Part shown: positions 43,059-53,157 of the stretch, piece by piece
How the letters are laid out: each line of letters opens with the position of its first letter
How positions within the stretch are numbered: position 1 is the first letter of the stretch
Source of the DNA: a candidate division CSSED10-310 bacterium
Lineage (GTDB): Bacteria > CSSED10-310
Assembly: GCA_016931515.1 (NCBI GenBank)
Contig: JAFGEQ010000005.1
Coordinates: 215,617 to 279,616, forward strand
Length of the DNA: 64,000 nt
Reading direction: 5' to 3'
Notes under the pieces: model-generated
What the model was told of the DNA's origin: nothing
The model's input: the letters and a program-made list of their open reading frames with translations, nothing else
Databases searched by the model: none
Position numbers and translations under genes: made by a program

Positions 43059-44297
43059 TCAAGGGCAGTATTCCGGATCGTTCCCGATATCTCGGGTGGA
43101 CAGAGGAAAACGGGCGCTGTGCAATGCGACCACACAACCCGCCAGAATCCAGAAGAGAATGCCGATTTCATTTTCGTACCGGAAGGTCGTAAAGCTGAAT
43201 ATCAGGAAAACGGCGAAACTGCCGGCCATACCCAGCAACTGACTTTCAACCATCGGTAACGGTTTTCTTCGCAGCATCCTGAAAATCAGATAGAATGTAA
43301 CCGCTATGATGACAAGAAAAGACAGGAGTCCCAGGAATCCTGTCTCCAGAACGATCTGCAGGTAAAGGTTGTGCGCGTTTTCAAATAACATGCCACTGGA
43401 TTGTGAATAAATATAATCCGGATACAGCCGCTGGAATATCCGATTGCCGTATCCGGCTCCCAACCATGGTCTCTCCTTGATCATCAGGACCGCGCTTCGC
43501 CACATCCAGACACGGTCTCCGAACGATTCGTTGTCCTCCATCTCGAGAATGCGGGTGATACTGGTTGCCCGAATAATGATGTCCGGAGGTAAAAACCAGG
43601 GAGCCGACAGAACGCCGATCAACAGCAGAACAAGCATGCGCCGGTCCTTTAACGCTGCAAGAATGGACACGGCCAGGAGACTGCTGATCCAGGCGCCGCG
43701 TGACATTGTGACCAGCATGAAACCCAGACAGAGAATCAGAACAACCAGGGAGACTGACCGGCGCCAGCCGCGCGTGCATAAAAACCGGCTTAAAACGATC
43801 GGCATGACCATTGCGGTAAAAAACGCCGCCCGTCCGAAACTCGTCAGAAAAGAAGTTGCACGCCCCTCTTTGACAAGCTCGCCGGAGAAATACCCGGTGA
43901 GCCCTATGGCTGCGATCAATGTTACGGTGATGATCAATGTCAGCATGATCCGCCGGGTATATTTGGGGGAGTCCATCGCCGATACCGTCAGGTAGAAGAA
44001 AAACATCTGGTAAAGGAATTCTTTCCTGAGGGCGGAGAATGAATAGGATGGATCGATGGATGTCATCGTCTTGTAAATGATGATGGCGGCATATATCAGG
44101 ATGGGAAGGTCCAGTGGCGTCGTGCGGATTGGAAATCGTCCCGTCAGGAAGCCGCGAAGAATCAGACAGGCAAGTGATGTGATGATCAAACCGGATCGGA
44201 TGGCGGCAGAGTGAGGGATGGTCATCACCAGAATATACAGGATGAGGGACCCCCTCATGATTCGGTCAGATATGAATAAAGTGTCTTCGCGGGTCAT
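43059..44297 (-). CDS. O-antigen ligase/polymerase family membrane protein (WaaL/Wzy-like)
   Basis: A 412-residue polytopic protein with about 11 membrane segments. The Wzy_C-type periplasmic loop contains ERPWLGAGYGNRIFQRLYPDY and FENAHNLYLQIVLETGFLG, the His/Glu-containing H-N-x-Y-L-Q-x-x-x-E-x-G-x-x-G motif of ligases and polymerases. An arginine-rich WSRGAWISSL-like segment (MSRGAWISSLLAV) is also typical. It either transfers finished glycan to lipid A-core or polymerises repeat units; the two cannot be separated by sequence. The ATG at 44297 is preferred to a frame open to 44366. It marks the left end of the polysaccharide locus, on the opposite strand. Confidence 0.88.
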   Translation of the reverse strand: MTREDTLFISDRIMRGSLILYILVMTIPHSAAIRSGLIITSLACLILRGFLTGRFPIRTTPLDLPILIYAAIIIYKTMTSIDPSYSFSALRKEFLYQMFFFYLTVSAMDSPKYTRRIMLTLIITVTLIAAIGLTGYFSGELVKEGRATSFLTSFGRAAFFTAMVMPIVLSRFLCTRGWRRSVSLVVLILCLGFMLVTMSRGAWISSLLAVSILAALKDRRMLVLLLIGVLSAPWFLPPDIIIRATSITRILEMEDNESFGDRVWMWRSAVLMIKERPWLGAGYGNRIFQRLYPDYIYSQSSGMLFENAHNLYLQIVLETGFLGLLSFLVIIAVTFYLIFRMLRRKPLPMVESQLLGMAGSFAVFLIFSFTTFRYENEIGILFWILAGCVVALHSARFPLSTRDIGNDPEYCP

Positions 44298-44386
44298 GAC
44301 CTGTATCCTGCAGTCTGACGCCCGGAGAGTCAATAAAAAATCTCCGATATTGTTCCTGCGGATCAAGTTTGCTAGCCTGAGGAGGT

Positions 44387-45763
44387 ATGGAAACGGACAG
44401 ACAACATCTTATCGGATTCGACACGATCGTCATGATACTGCTGACACTGGCCAGCCTTGAACTCAACATCCCGTATGTGCTTGATCAACTTGATTTTCAC
44501 AAAGCGATGTCTCTGATGGGACCTCTCCGCAATCTGCTGTCACCCGCCGGTTTGGATAATCCCCTTGTCATAATGGGCAACCTGTTCATGCCGCTGAAAC
44601 TCATGATCCGAACCCTCTCCCTGGCCGCCATTATCGCCTGGTGTGTTGCCGATATCTCACGCGCAAGGGCAACTGCAGCGATTCACCGCTCCCTGGTCCT
44701 CTTTCTGATCCTGCTCCATGTATTGCTGCCCATGACACTCCTTATCATCGCACGGGTCGGTTCCGATAATCACGCCCTCGCACACGATGGCGGTACAATC
44801 CAGATGGAAGAAGCGATGAAAATGGTGTTAAAGGGCCAAAATCCCTACTCGGAGACCTTTGAGGGAACACCACTGGAAAACTGGCGCGGGTTTTCCAATC
44901 ACATCGTCTTTCATGTGCCATACATGCCCGGTGCATTTCTATACTCCATTCCGCCCTATCTCCTGATCAAACATCTCACAGGCATCTATGACCAGCGAAT
45001 TCTCCACATCGGCCTCTTTATGATATCCCTGTTCCTGATTGACCGGCTCAGTATTTCAGGCCGGCGCCGCAACATCGCACTACTCGCATTTGCACTGAAT
45101 CCGTTTTTCGCGCGCTATTTCATGCTCGGTACGAACGATATCGTCGTCATTATCTGCCTTCTTGCGTCACTGGCCCTTATCGACCATCGATGGTACCGCA
45201 GCGGTCTTGCCGCATTGGCCGCCGCATGCTGTATCAAACAGTTCGCCTGGTTTTTTGTGCCGTTTCTTCTGGCCGTCAGCATCGACCTGGATCCAGGACG
45301 TCCCCGGGAATGGATCCGGACCCTCCACAAAAACGCCGGGCGATGGATTCCAGGCGCTCTACTGGCAGCTCTCACCATTCTGCCTTTTCTACTCGTTAAT
45401 CCGCAAACATTCTGGGACGATACCGTCCGGTACAGCTCGGGCGGGTTGCCGACAAGCTACCCCATGCAGGGTTTTCACGGATACGGTTTTGCCACTGTTC
45501 TGCTGTTCACCCGCTGGGTTCCCGACGGGTCCGCCCGGTTTCCGTTCGGTCTGCTGCAGGCTGTCGTCGTTATTCCCTTGTTTCTGTGGCTGTGGCACCG
45601 CTTCACCGACACCCGGAATCTCCCTGCAGCCATAACATATGCAGCGATTACGCTGCTGCCCTTCATGTTTTTCTCCCGATACCTGCACGGCAACTTCATC
45701 GGATTCATCGTCTTATGGCCCATCCTGGGATGGTGTATGGATCGCCACGGGGAGCCCTCCTGA
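44387..45763 (+). CDS. GT-C membrane glycosyltransferase, GT87/DUF2029-like
   Basis: A 458-residue polytopic protein with about 11-12 membrane segments. The first large loop holds MKMVLKGQNPYSETFEGT, characteristic of GT87-like polyprenyl-phosphate-hexose-dependent transferases, and LNPFFARYFMLGTNDIVVI is the conserved central motif. It probably adds a sugar to a lipid-linked or surface glycan on the outer face of the inner membrane, using a lipid-linked donor such as the product of the DPM-like GT2. AGGAGG lies only 1-2 bases before the ATG, so the start is uncertain; an in-frame ATG at 44432 is possible. It overlaps asnB by one base (TGATG). Confidence 0.8.
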   Translation: METDRQHLIGFDTIVMILLTLASLELNIPYVLDQLDFHKAMSLMGPLRNLLSPAGLDNPLVIMGNLFMPLKLMIRTLSLAAIIAWCVADISRARATAAIHRSLVLFLILLHVLLPMTLLIIARVGSDNHALAHDGGTIQMEEAMKMVLKGQNPYSETFEGTPLENWRGFSNHIVFHVPYMPGAFLYSIPPYLLIKHLTGIYDQRILHIGLFMISLFLIDRLSISGRRRNIALLAFALNPFFARYFMLGTNDIVVIICLLASLALIDHRWYRSGLAALAAACCIKQFAWFFVPFLLAVSIDLDPGRPREWIRTLHKNAGRWIPGALLAALTILPFLLVNPQTFWDDTVRYSSGGLPTSYPMQGFHGYGFATVLLFTRWVPDGSARFPFGLLQAVVVIPLFLWLWHRFTDTRNLPAAITYAAITLLPFMFFSRYLHGNFIGFIVLWPILGWCMDRHGEPS

Positions 45764-47706
45764 TGTGCGGAATCTGCGGCGTTTCCGGCCGTTGCAGGGA
45801 CGGCACGGTGGAGCGGATGACGTCGGCGCTCTACCACCGGGGCCCGGACTCGGAGGGCTATTACTGGGATGAACGCGTCTCGCTTGGAATGCGACGCCTG
45901 AAAATAATCGACCTGGAGGGTTCGGAACAACCGGTATTCAATGAAGATCGAACTCTGGTGCTGATTTGCAACGGGGAAATCTATAATTATCGGTCACTTC
46001 GGCAGCAGCTTGAGTATCGAGGTCATCGATTTTCTACGCAAGGCGACGTGGAAACAATACTGCATTTATATGAGGAATATGGTGATGAGTGCGTTCAATA
46101 TCTTGATGGAATGTTTGCTTTTGCACTCTGGGATACCCGCCGGCAACGACTGATTCTGGTCAGGGATCGTCTGGGCATCAAACCGCTCTACTACTGCAAG
46201 CTCCCCAACAAGCTGCTGTTCGCTTCTGAAATCCGCTCAATCATTGCATCATGTGAGATCGACCCGAATCTGGACGAACTCGCGATCATGAAATTTGTTT
46301 CATTTCCGGCGGTTCAGGCACCGTTGACCATTTTCCGGCAGATTACCGCTCTATTGCCGGGACATTTTCTTGATTTTTCGGCTGAGCGGTACGAGGTTAA
46401 GGAATATTGGGATGTCGATTTCGTCAAAGCGGATACGATCAAATACAGCCCGGGGGAGTCCGTGGAGGTTGTACGGGAGAAACTGACGGATGCAGTGCGG
46501 AAGCGCCTGATGAGTGATGTGCCGTTGGGAGCGTTTTTATCGGGAGGCATCGATTCAAGCGCCATCGTGGGGTTGATGGGTACGATGCTGGACAGACCGG
46601 TGAAAACGTTCAGTATCCGGTTTACGGGCAAGGACAAATCCTATGAGTGGTTTGATGATGCGTCGTTTGCGGTCACGGTGGCCCGCCAGTTCGGGACGGA
46701 GCACGTGGAGAAGACAGTCACGGGTCTGGATGTCCTGAATCAGCTGGTACCGGCGGTATGGTCCATGGATCAGCCGTCCGGCGATGCTCTTCAGTATTAC
46801 ATTGTGTCGGGATGTGCGGCGGAGGAGGTCACGGTCGCGTTGTCCGGAACCGGTGGCGATGAAGTTTTTGCGGGATATGAATGGTTCAAGGAGATTCGAA
46901 GGATTGAACAAATTCAAGGCATGCTGGATTTCATCAAGCCGGAGGTCGCGTTCTGGTTCTGGAACCAGATCCGTCATTTGCCGAGGACGAGTGAATTAAG
47001 CTTGATTCGCAGGAAACTACAGACATTATTGCTGGGACGAAAAGGATTCTCGACCCGGTACATGCTGAACAGGCGTCTCTACCACGGGGATGATTTTTAC
47101 TACCTTTTTTCCTCCGACTTTATCTCCCGGATTGTGGACTACCAGGGCGTCGTTGCGGACCGTATAGAAGCGATCTGCGAGCGATGCGAAGGGTTGGATC
47201 CTGTTGCCAGAATGTCATATCTCCAGTTAAAAACAGACATGGCGGATCTGCTGGTCAGGGATCAGGATGCCGTCAGCATGGCGCATAGTCTCGAAGTGCG
47301 TCTTCCAATGCTTGACTATCAGCTGGTGGAGGCGGCGGCACGAATTCCATCGACAATGAAACTGCATGGAAATGAAGAAAAACACGTGCTCCGACGGGCT
47401 ATGGCGCATATTCTGCCCGAGACGATTGTCAAGCGGCGGAAAAAAGGATTCATGTTCCCGATGGTGGATTGGATGAGAAACGAATTGAAACCGGTTGTGA
47501 ACAGTTGTCTGTCGCGGGAGGCAACGATCCGGCGTGGGATATTCAATCCGGACACCATTGATGCCATGCGGAGTGAGTTTTACTGCGGGAGAAAGCCCTT
47601 TTTCAAGGTCTGGAACCAGGTTGTATTTGAACTCTGGTGCCGGATTGTTCTCGACCGTCCGATGGGTTGGACCTGCCCGGTTAACGAAATAAAGGATTAT
47701 ATTTGA
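45763..47706 (+). CDS. asnB: Asparagine synthase-like glutamine amidotransferase
   Basis: A 647-residue AsnB-type enzyme. Cys2 (MCGICGVSG) is the glutaminase nucleophile, followed by YHRGPDSEG and NGEIYNY of the class II amidotransferase domain. The synthetase domain has the ATP pyrophosphatase loop LSGGIDSSAI and VALSGTGGDEVFAGYEW. The start at 45763 overlaps the upstream stop by one base; the longer open frame to 45586 lies in the GT gene and would remove the N-terminal Cys. In polysaccharide loci such enzymes often amidate uronic acid carboxyls rather than make asparagine. A uronic acid pathway (WlbABC) is encoded nearby. Confidence 0.92.
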   Translation: MCGICGVSGRCRDGTVERMTSALYHRGPDSEGYYWDERVSLGMRRLKIIDLEGSEQPVFNEDRTLVLICNGEIYNYRSLRQQLEYRGHRFSTQGDVETILHLYEEYGDECVQYLDGMFAFALWDTRRQRLILVRDRLGIKPLYYCKLPNKLLFASEIRSIIASCEIDPNLDELAIMKFVSFPAVQAPLTIFRQITALLPGHFLDFSAERYEVKEYWDVDFVKADTIKYSPGESVEVVREKLTDAVRKRLMSDVPLGAFLSGGIDSSAIVGLMGTMLDRPVKTFSIRFTGKDKSYEWFDDASFAVTVARQFGTEHVEKTVTGLDVLNQLVPAVWSMDQPSGDALQYYIVSGCAAEEVTVALSGTGGDEVFAGYEWFKEIRRIEQIQGMLDFIKPEVAFWFWNQIRHLPRTSELSLIRRKLQTLLLGRKGFSTRYMLNRRLYHGDDFYYLFSSDFISRIVDYQGVVADRIEAICERCEGLDPVARMSYLQLKTDMADLLVRDQDAVSMAHSLEVRLPMLDYQLVEAAARIPSTMKLHGNEEKHVLRRAMAHILPETIVKRRKKGFMFPMVDWMRNELKPVVNSCLSREATIRRGIFNPDTIDAMRSEFYCGRKPFFKVWNQVVFELWCRIVLDRPMGWTCPVNEIKDYI

Positions 47707-49064
47707 TGAACTCCGGTAACCAGGATTTGAGGAATGCCATTCAGCGGATCGTCTCGTGGTTCGCAACCGATTACAGGGGTCGGGACGGTCTGCCGGTATA
47801 TGATGTTGACGGTGAAACCGGAGCAAAGGTATCGGATAGAAACCTGTTGTGCGAGTTCGATGATTATGCGCCTTTTTTCTGGGTGTTGGGTGAGCATGAT
47901 TATATCGAGGAGCATATGGGTCTGCTGCGGCAGATGCTGAAAAGGAAGGGGCTGCTCTTCCGGACGCCACAAATCAGGAAAACCATGGGTTTGGGGCTTC
48001 CGGGAGTCCTGCGGCGATTGCCGTATGCTGATTCGCAGGACTATGTCGAAATCCTGTACGGATTATTGGAACTACATTCCCTGACAGGCGAAGAACGTTT
48101 TTTTTCGATCGCATGCGATGTGTTCAACCGGGTGGTGGCCGGTTTCGATCGCAATGGAATGTTGAGGTCATTCCGGCTTCAGCCTTTCGGCCCTGTCTTA
48201 CCTGTCAGCGATGCCATGTCGGGAATGTTTGTCGAGATTGCCTGCGATATGGCAGCCGCATGCAGGAGCGCTGAGGACAAAGAAAATTACCTGGATCTGG
48301 CCAGAGGATGGATCCGTCCCTGGCTGAATTCCGGGATGTTTCGGGAGTTTGGCATCTTCCCATCCGTTTGTTTTGAATGGCCCTGGAGTCTATTGCCCGT
48401 GTTGAGGAAAAAAATGAGACGTGCGGAGTTGGCCAAACCGAATGCATCCATGGCGTATGGTCTCATGGCGCTTGCCATGGATCCGGTCCGGTGGCAGCCG
48501 GCAATCGATGCATTCAAACACTGGGTTGACGGGCTTTACAAATATTTTGCTACAGCCGATTGTGTATTGACCCATTTCCCCAGTTTTAGCCGGAGCGACA
48601 TGAGTGGTCCGATTCTGTCTACAAATTTCGCAATCCTGGATATTTTATGCGACGCTGTCCGGTTCCTGAACTGCGAAGGTTGCAGTGACCTTGCCATGAG
48701 TATCGCCCGATATTTTCTGAAACATCAGTCTGCATCGACACACCTGGTCCCGGATGAGCCGGGCGACAATCGATCCTACATCGATGCCAATTCGGATTTT
48801 GCAGTGTCCCTGGCCAAATTGACCGAGATCACCGGGGACCCCGCCTGGCGGGAATCCGGACGGCGGATTCTAAACGGCATTATCGAGTTTCACCAGGCGC
48901 CCTTCGGATACTATCGTGACGTCGATCTTCATACAGGCAAACCGCTGAACACGCTGGTTGAAACACGCTTCTGTTCGCTGCTGCTCAAGCCGTTAATCCT
49001 GTACCGTGATGAACTCAAGGTGTATGACCATGCAGGGCACTGGTCATTGTTCAGGGACAGATGA
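47706..49064 (+). CDS. Predicted (alpha/alpha)6-barrel protein of the polysaccharide locus
   Basis: A 452-residue soluble protein. I cannot name the family. The sequence has repeating helix pairs and aromatic-rich motifs (CEFDDYAPFFWVLGEHDYI, DYVEILYGLLELHSLTGEERFF, YIDANSDFAVSLAKLTEITGD, NTLVETRFCSLLLKPLILY), as in six-hairpin glycosidases, epimerases and lyases. No signal peptide is visible. ATG at 47706 overlaps the asnB stop by one base (TGATG), and the 3' end overlaps the flippase by four, so it is made together with amidotransferase and flippase. It may process or modify the glycan before export; this is inference. Confidence 0.7.
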   Translation: MNSGNQDLRNAIQRIVSWFATDYRGRDGLPVYDVDGETGAKVSDRNLLCEFDDYAPFFWVLGEHDYIEEHMGLLRQMLKRKGLLFRTPQIRKTMGLGLPGVLRRLPYADSQDYVEILYGLLELHSLTGEERFFSIACDVFNRVVAGFDRNGMLRSFRLQPFGPVLPVSDAMSGMFVEIACDMAAACRSAEDKENYLDLARGWIRPWLNSGMFREFGIFPSVCFEWPWSLLPVLRKKMRRAELAKPNASMAYGLMALAMDPVRWQPAIDAFKHWVDGLYKYFATADCVLTHFPSFSRSDMSGPILSTNFAILDILCDAVRFLNCEGCSDLAMSIARYFLKHQSASTHLVPDEPGDNRSYIDANSDFAVSLAKLTEITGDPAWRESGRRILNGIIEFHQAPFGYYRDVDLHTGKPLNTLVETRFCSLLLKPLILYRDELKVYDHAGHWSLFRDR

Positions 49065-50590
49065 CAAGCATGCAGAACCGTGAAACACCCGGCTCCGCTA
49101 CCCGCAGAATGGTATCGGATGGATCCTCAGGTGTCCTGTTGCGCGTGGCAAAAAATTCCGTTGTTGTTCTCGCTGCAAAATTCATCGAGATATCGTCCTC
49201 CCTGATTACCCTGATGTTGCTGGCGCGCATACTTGAGCCTGCCCGGTACGGCGACTTTGCGTTGCTTAATGCGATCGTACTGGCATTCCAGCCGCTGATC
49301 AATCTCGAGATCAACACCATTCTTATCCGGGAAATGGCATCCGCCAGAGATCGTGAGCATGTTCTGCTGGGTGGCGGAATGCTGCTGAAAGCGATTCTGG
49401 TCGTCATTTTTCTCGCAAGTGCCGTCTGTCTTGACAGGATCATGGCATTTGATCCCCTTCTGCGGACAGCGTTCTACCTTGCCGTGGCAGCGGAAGTGTT
49501 CCAGCAGGTCGTATGGGTGTACAGCACGGTTTTTATGGCCCGTGAACGCATGGAATTCGAACCGTTACTGTCACTGATCAGCCGGTTTATCTCCGTATCC
49601 GGAATTGGTCTGATCGCGTTGTTCCATTCCCGGGAGACTATGGGAACCAGAGGCTTTGTGCTGATATTTCTGCTGCTCGCCATCAGTCAGGCACTTCGTG
49701 CAATCCTTGGAATGATCATTGCTGCAGGATTTTTGAAAAGTTACCGGATCCAATGGTCTCTGAAGGTGGCTGGGGAACTGTTCCGGCAATCCTGGATAAT
49801 GGGTCTGGCGACATTCTGCACGGGATTGTCGCTTCGAATCGACGTATTCTTCCTCAAATATTTCGGTTCCTCGGAAGATGTCGCCCTGTTTCACGTGCCG
49901 CATATGTACTCGCTTCAGATACAAATCCTTGCCGTCTCCGTCGTGACCGCGCTGTTCCCTGTCCTGAGCCGATGGGGAAGCAATCCGGAAGATTCGGACC
50001 GGTTCGGACTTGCCCAGGATCTGAGTATTCGTCTGATGACCCTGTTCGGCTTGCTGCTTGCGATCCTTTCAACTCTCTTTCCGCAGGAGATCATCCGAAT
50101 TCTGGCCGGCGACCGTTATTCGGACGCCGTTCCGGCCATGCTGCTGCTGTCATGGTGCATTCCTGTGCTGTTCCTGAACTATCTCGGTGCGAACCTGTTG
50201 ACTGCCATCAAGAAACAGAACCTTCTATTCGTCGGCGCTTCCATCTCTCTGCTGATTAACGGGATCCTTGATTACCTCTGGATTCCCGATTACGGCATAA
50301 TCGGAGCCTCCGCCGCAACAATCCTGGCCTACAGTGTTCAGGTGTCGATCGTGTTTCTTCTGCTCCGGATGTACGGCAGAAACCCCATTCATGCCTGGAT
50401 GGCCATCGATTTACCGGTTCTACTCAGCCTGACGATCGTCTTTGGGATCCGTTTTCTGGTCCGGACCTTCGACCCGACGGAATCCGTCAGCGTTATGATA
50501 CGGGTCATCGGATTCCTGGTGGCGGCGATCGCTCTGTTTGTTTTTCAACCCGCATCTGTCCGGCAATTTTTCCGGCGAATGCGACGTTGA
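49061..50590 (+). CDS. Oligosaccharide flippase (Wzx/MVF family)
   Basis: A 509-residue polytopic protein with about 14 hydrophobic segments. The N-terminal part VLLRVAKNSVVVLAAKFIEISSS and the LARILEPARYGDFALLNAI segment match Wzx/polysaccharide transporters. It should translocate undecaprenyl-linked repeat units to the periplasmic face for the ligase/polymerase at 43059. It overlaps the preceding gene by four bases (ATGA) and converges with the GT39 gene 5 bases away. Confidence 0.9.
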   Translation: MTSMQNRETPGSATRRMVSDGSSGVLLRVAKNSVVVLAAKFIEISSSLITLMLLARILEPARYGDFALLNAIVLAFQPLINLEINTILIREMASARDREHVLLGGGMLLKAILVVIFLASAVCLDRIMAFDPLLRTAFYLAVAAEVFQQVVWVYSTVFMARERMEFEPLLSLISRFISVSGIGLIALFHSRETMGTRGFVLIFLLLAISQALRAILGMIIAAGFLKSYRIQWSLKVAGELFRQSWIMGLATFCTGLSLRIDVFFLKYFGSSEDVALFHVPHMYSLQIQILAVSVVTALFPVLSRWGSNPEDSDRFGLAQDLSIRLMTLFGLLLAILSTLFPQEIIRILAGDRYSDAVPAMLLLSWCIPVLFLNYLGANLLTAIKKQNLLFVGASISLLINGILDYLWIPDYGIIGASAATILAYSVQVSIVFLLLRMYGRNPIHAWMAIDLPVLLSLTIVFGIRFLVRTFDPTESVSVMIRVIGFLVAAIALFVFQPASVRQFFRRMRR

Positions 50591-50595
50591 ATGGA

Positions 50596-52275
50596 CTATT
50601 GCTCCTTCAACATGGTTTTTACATACTGATCAGTGTCCGGATTATACTCCAGCGTGTGGAGTTGCGCCCTGGGATACGCGATCCAATAGGCTTTTTTTCC
50701 GGGGAACATTTTCAAAATCAGCGGATAACCTGCCTGTCCCTTGTCCCTGGCATAGACAACATCAGTATCCATCCGCGGATGGTTGAAAGAGGAGACGGAT
50801 CCGAATCCCTGCCAGCGTCGGTCCTCAACGAATACAACCGCATCGGTGACATTCCATTTTTCAACCTGATCCTGGATCGACCGGCGGACACCGTTGAAAC
50901 CGTTCATAGCGGATAACCGCATGGGAACCAGCGAGACAACCGGAAATTTTTTCATATCGTAATAATCGGAAATCACATATTGGTCCACATCTGTATAAAC
51001 AAGCCATCCGGTAAAAACCCAGAGACAAATCGCAGTTGCGCTTCGGGCGACCGTCAACGTTTTCCAGTGTCGCATCGGAGAATTCCGGTGGATCCATCCG
51101 GCAGCGTCCATGCAGACATCCATACCCCGGGCGGAAAGGATTACGACCATGGGCATGACTTCGTAGATATAGCGGGGCCCATACATGATGGCGGATCGCC
51201 AGTAGAGCGAATACCATAGAGGAATGCTCAGGAATGTCCAGTACAGGAAAAGGTCTTCCTCCCGTCTTCGCCAGGGAATCAGAGGGATGAGAAAAAACGA
51301 AAAATTCAACCATCCGGGCCAATTCATGGCAAATGTATGCAACAACTCGATCAGGGCTTTCGTACAACCCAGGCCTCTCTCGGGAGTATGACCGGTTTTG
51401 CCGACACCCGCTGCTGCAAATGAGTTAAAAAACCTGTTGACGATTTTTATGGATGTCGGACCTTTGACATCGTTGACGGCAGTATGGGTGGCAAACTGGA
51501 GCGTTTTTCCTGAAAGGTGGGAGCTGTAAAGGAGAAACAATCCGACACCGATCAAGGCGATAAAACCCATGATGAACAGATGCCGGAGTACTTTTCCGTT
51601 AAAACGGTCCCGGTTCCGTATGTGAAAACTGATGATCGGCAAACTGACAGCGAACGATGTCAACGGGCGTGTGTTGAAAAGCAGTCCGATTGCGGCACCG
51701 AGCAGTATCGCATTCCCGGTTGAAGGGTTTTTCAACTGCCGAAGGCCGGCATATATGCAGGCCGCCGTCAGTAACAAACCCAGTGGATGCGACATGAAGG
51801 AAGCGGACATGACGAGAAAAAACGGAGAGGAAACGAGGAACACGGCTGCCCAAACAGCGGATTGCCGGCTGAAGTGCTCCACGCAGATTCTGCCGATCAG
51901 CAGCACGGACAAGGCGGCAATCAGGGGATTGACCAGCCAGATATATCCGAATTTCATTCCGATCATAAAAAGAAGCGGCACCAGAAACGGATAATGACAA
52001 TACCACCGGTTATTCTGGACAACGATGTGCTCCGAAGCAAAATACTCAACGTTCTCCGGTGCTTCGATCCATGTCCGCCCCATTCCGTACAACTGTGCCT
52101 GGAACCAGTAGTTGACAGAATCCTGAACATGCGGAATCCGTTCCAGATATCGGTTGTTGATGATCGCAGTCCCGACGAAAGCAATCACCGCCATGCAGAT
52201 GATGATCATCATTACCAGCAAATCGGCTGATTGTGACACGGGCGGTCTGCTGTGATTGAATGACAGGGTGTTCAT
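50596..52275 (-). CDS. GT39/ArnT-like membrane glycosyltransferase
   Basis: A 559-residue polytopic GT-C protein with an N-terminal helix (about 19-40) followed by a periplasmic loop carrying the catalytic-type Asp52 in VQDSVNYWFQAQLYG. A block HYPFLVPLLFMIGMKFGYIW follows, and a C-terminal soluble domain of about 150 residues. It likely uses a polyprenyl-phosphate sugar donor. The ATG at 52275 has GGAGG 5 bases before it and overlaps the upstream gene's stop by four bases; the frame open to 52353 lacks support. Confidence 0.85.
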   Translation of the reverse strand: MNTLSFNHSRPPVSQSADLLVMMIIICMAVIAFVGTAIINNRYLERIPHVQDSVNYWFQAQLYGMGRTWIEAPENVEYFASEHIVVQNNRWYCHYPFLVPLLFMIGMKFGYIWLVNPLIAALSVLLIGRICVEHFSRQSAVWAAVFLVSSPFFLVMSASFMSHPLGLLLTAACIYAGLRQLKNPSTGNAILLGAAIGLLFNTRPLTSFAVSLPIISFHIRNRDRFNGKVLRHLFIMGFIALIGVGLFLLYSSHLSGKTLQFATHTAVNDVKGPTSIKIVNRFFNSFAAAGVGKTGHTPERGLGCTKALIELLHTFAMNWPGWLNFSFFLIPLIPWRRREEDLFLYWTFLSIPLWYSLYWRSAIMYGPRYIYEVMPMVVILSARGMDVCMDAAGWIHRNSPMRHWKTLTVARSATAICLWVFTGWLVYTDVDQYVISDYYDMKKFPVVSLVPMRLSAMNGFNGVRRSIQDQVEKWNVTDAVVFVEDRRWQGFGSVSSFNHPRMDTDVVYARDKGQAGYPLILKMFPGKKAYWIAYPRAQLHTLEYNPDTDQYVKTMLKEQ

Positions 52276-53033
52276 TCCGTCCTCCGTAACAAAAATTTCC
52301 TGATCATTTGAGTGAGAACGGAAAAAAGAAGAAATACCATCAGAAATCCGCACAGGATCAGCATGGCCATCACATACACTTTTACGAATCGTAACATGAG
52401 GGACCGGATCCCCTGCTCCAGGGGTTCTGCCAGACTTTTAATCCTGTGAAATGTCTGGTCGCCATTCCGGTAATAGTTAAATCCGACGACGAGCTCGCGC
52501 CAGAATCTCAATTGGGCCCGGCCATAATTATCATTATCGGTCATGCGATAAATAATATATAACTCAGTCGGATTCGCACATGTGACATCGATCGCGTAGT
52601 TTTGCCATCGAACGTCACCGACCACCCCAAGGCTCAGAAAACTTGTGCGGATACGATTGTTTCCGGTGAAATCGAAGCGACCTTTCATCATGGTCCAGTC
52701 CGATTCGGACATCGGTCCGGTTCCACCCCAGAGGAGTTCCCCGGAATGTGTATCGGTTACGGTAAAATGATAGAGTTCCTGGGCTTTAACGACGAGTGGC
52801 GGACGGCTGTCCTTGGACAGGCCGAGTCCCGGCCGCCCCGACCATAAACACTGGTCCTGGACAACATCAAATGAGTCGACCAGTTGCCCGTTACAGAACA
52901 GGCTGTGATGATTGTCATCGACGATCATGCGCAGATGCACAACCGAGCCTTCACGGCTCCAGATCCACAGACCGAACACAAATAAATTCCAAAGCAAAAA
53001 GCCAATGACAGTCTTCTTCAGAGATTTCTGCAC
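52272..53033 (-). CDS. Uncharacterised protein with two membrane helices and a periplasmic beta domain
   Basis: I do not recognise this 253-residue protein. A helix at about 8-26 and another at about 213-243 enclose a domain with paired aromatic strands (HLRMIVDDNHHSLFCNG, WSGRPGLGLSKDS, LWGGTGPMSESDWTMMKGRFD, YIIYRMTDNDNYGRAQLRFW). The pattern is reminiscent of concanavalin-like or DUF1080-type carbohydrate-binding sandwiches. It is coupled to the GT39 gene (ATGA overlap), so it may present or recognise a glycan for that transferase. No catalytic motif is visible. Confidence 0.7.
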   Translation of the reverse strand: MQKSLKKTVIGFLLWNLFVFGLWIWSREGSVVHLRMIVDDNHHSLFCNGQLVDSFDVVQDQCLWSGRPGLGLSKDSRPPLVVKAQELYHFTVTDTHSGELLWGGTGPMSESDWTMMKGRFDFTGNNRIRTSFLSLGVVGDVRWQNYAIDVTCANPTELYIIYRMTDNDNYGRAQLRFWRELVVGFNYYRNGDQTFHRIKSLAEPLEQGIRSLMLRFVKVYVMAMLILCGFLMVFLLFSVLTQMIRKFLLRRTE

Positions 53034-53157
53034 AGAAAAAAGAGCCTCCGTTCCGGATAATCATAATACAATTCGTTTTCGAGTCAATAAACATCCGATG
53101 CTTAAACGCCCCGGCCTGACCGCCGACCGCCCGCCCAAGGCGTCCGCAGCCCCCGAC

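Noticed and set aside
45586-45763. Longer asnB frame starting 177 bases upstream
   Set aside because: It would bury the N-terminal catalytic Cys2 and lies wholly inside the preceding gene.
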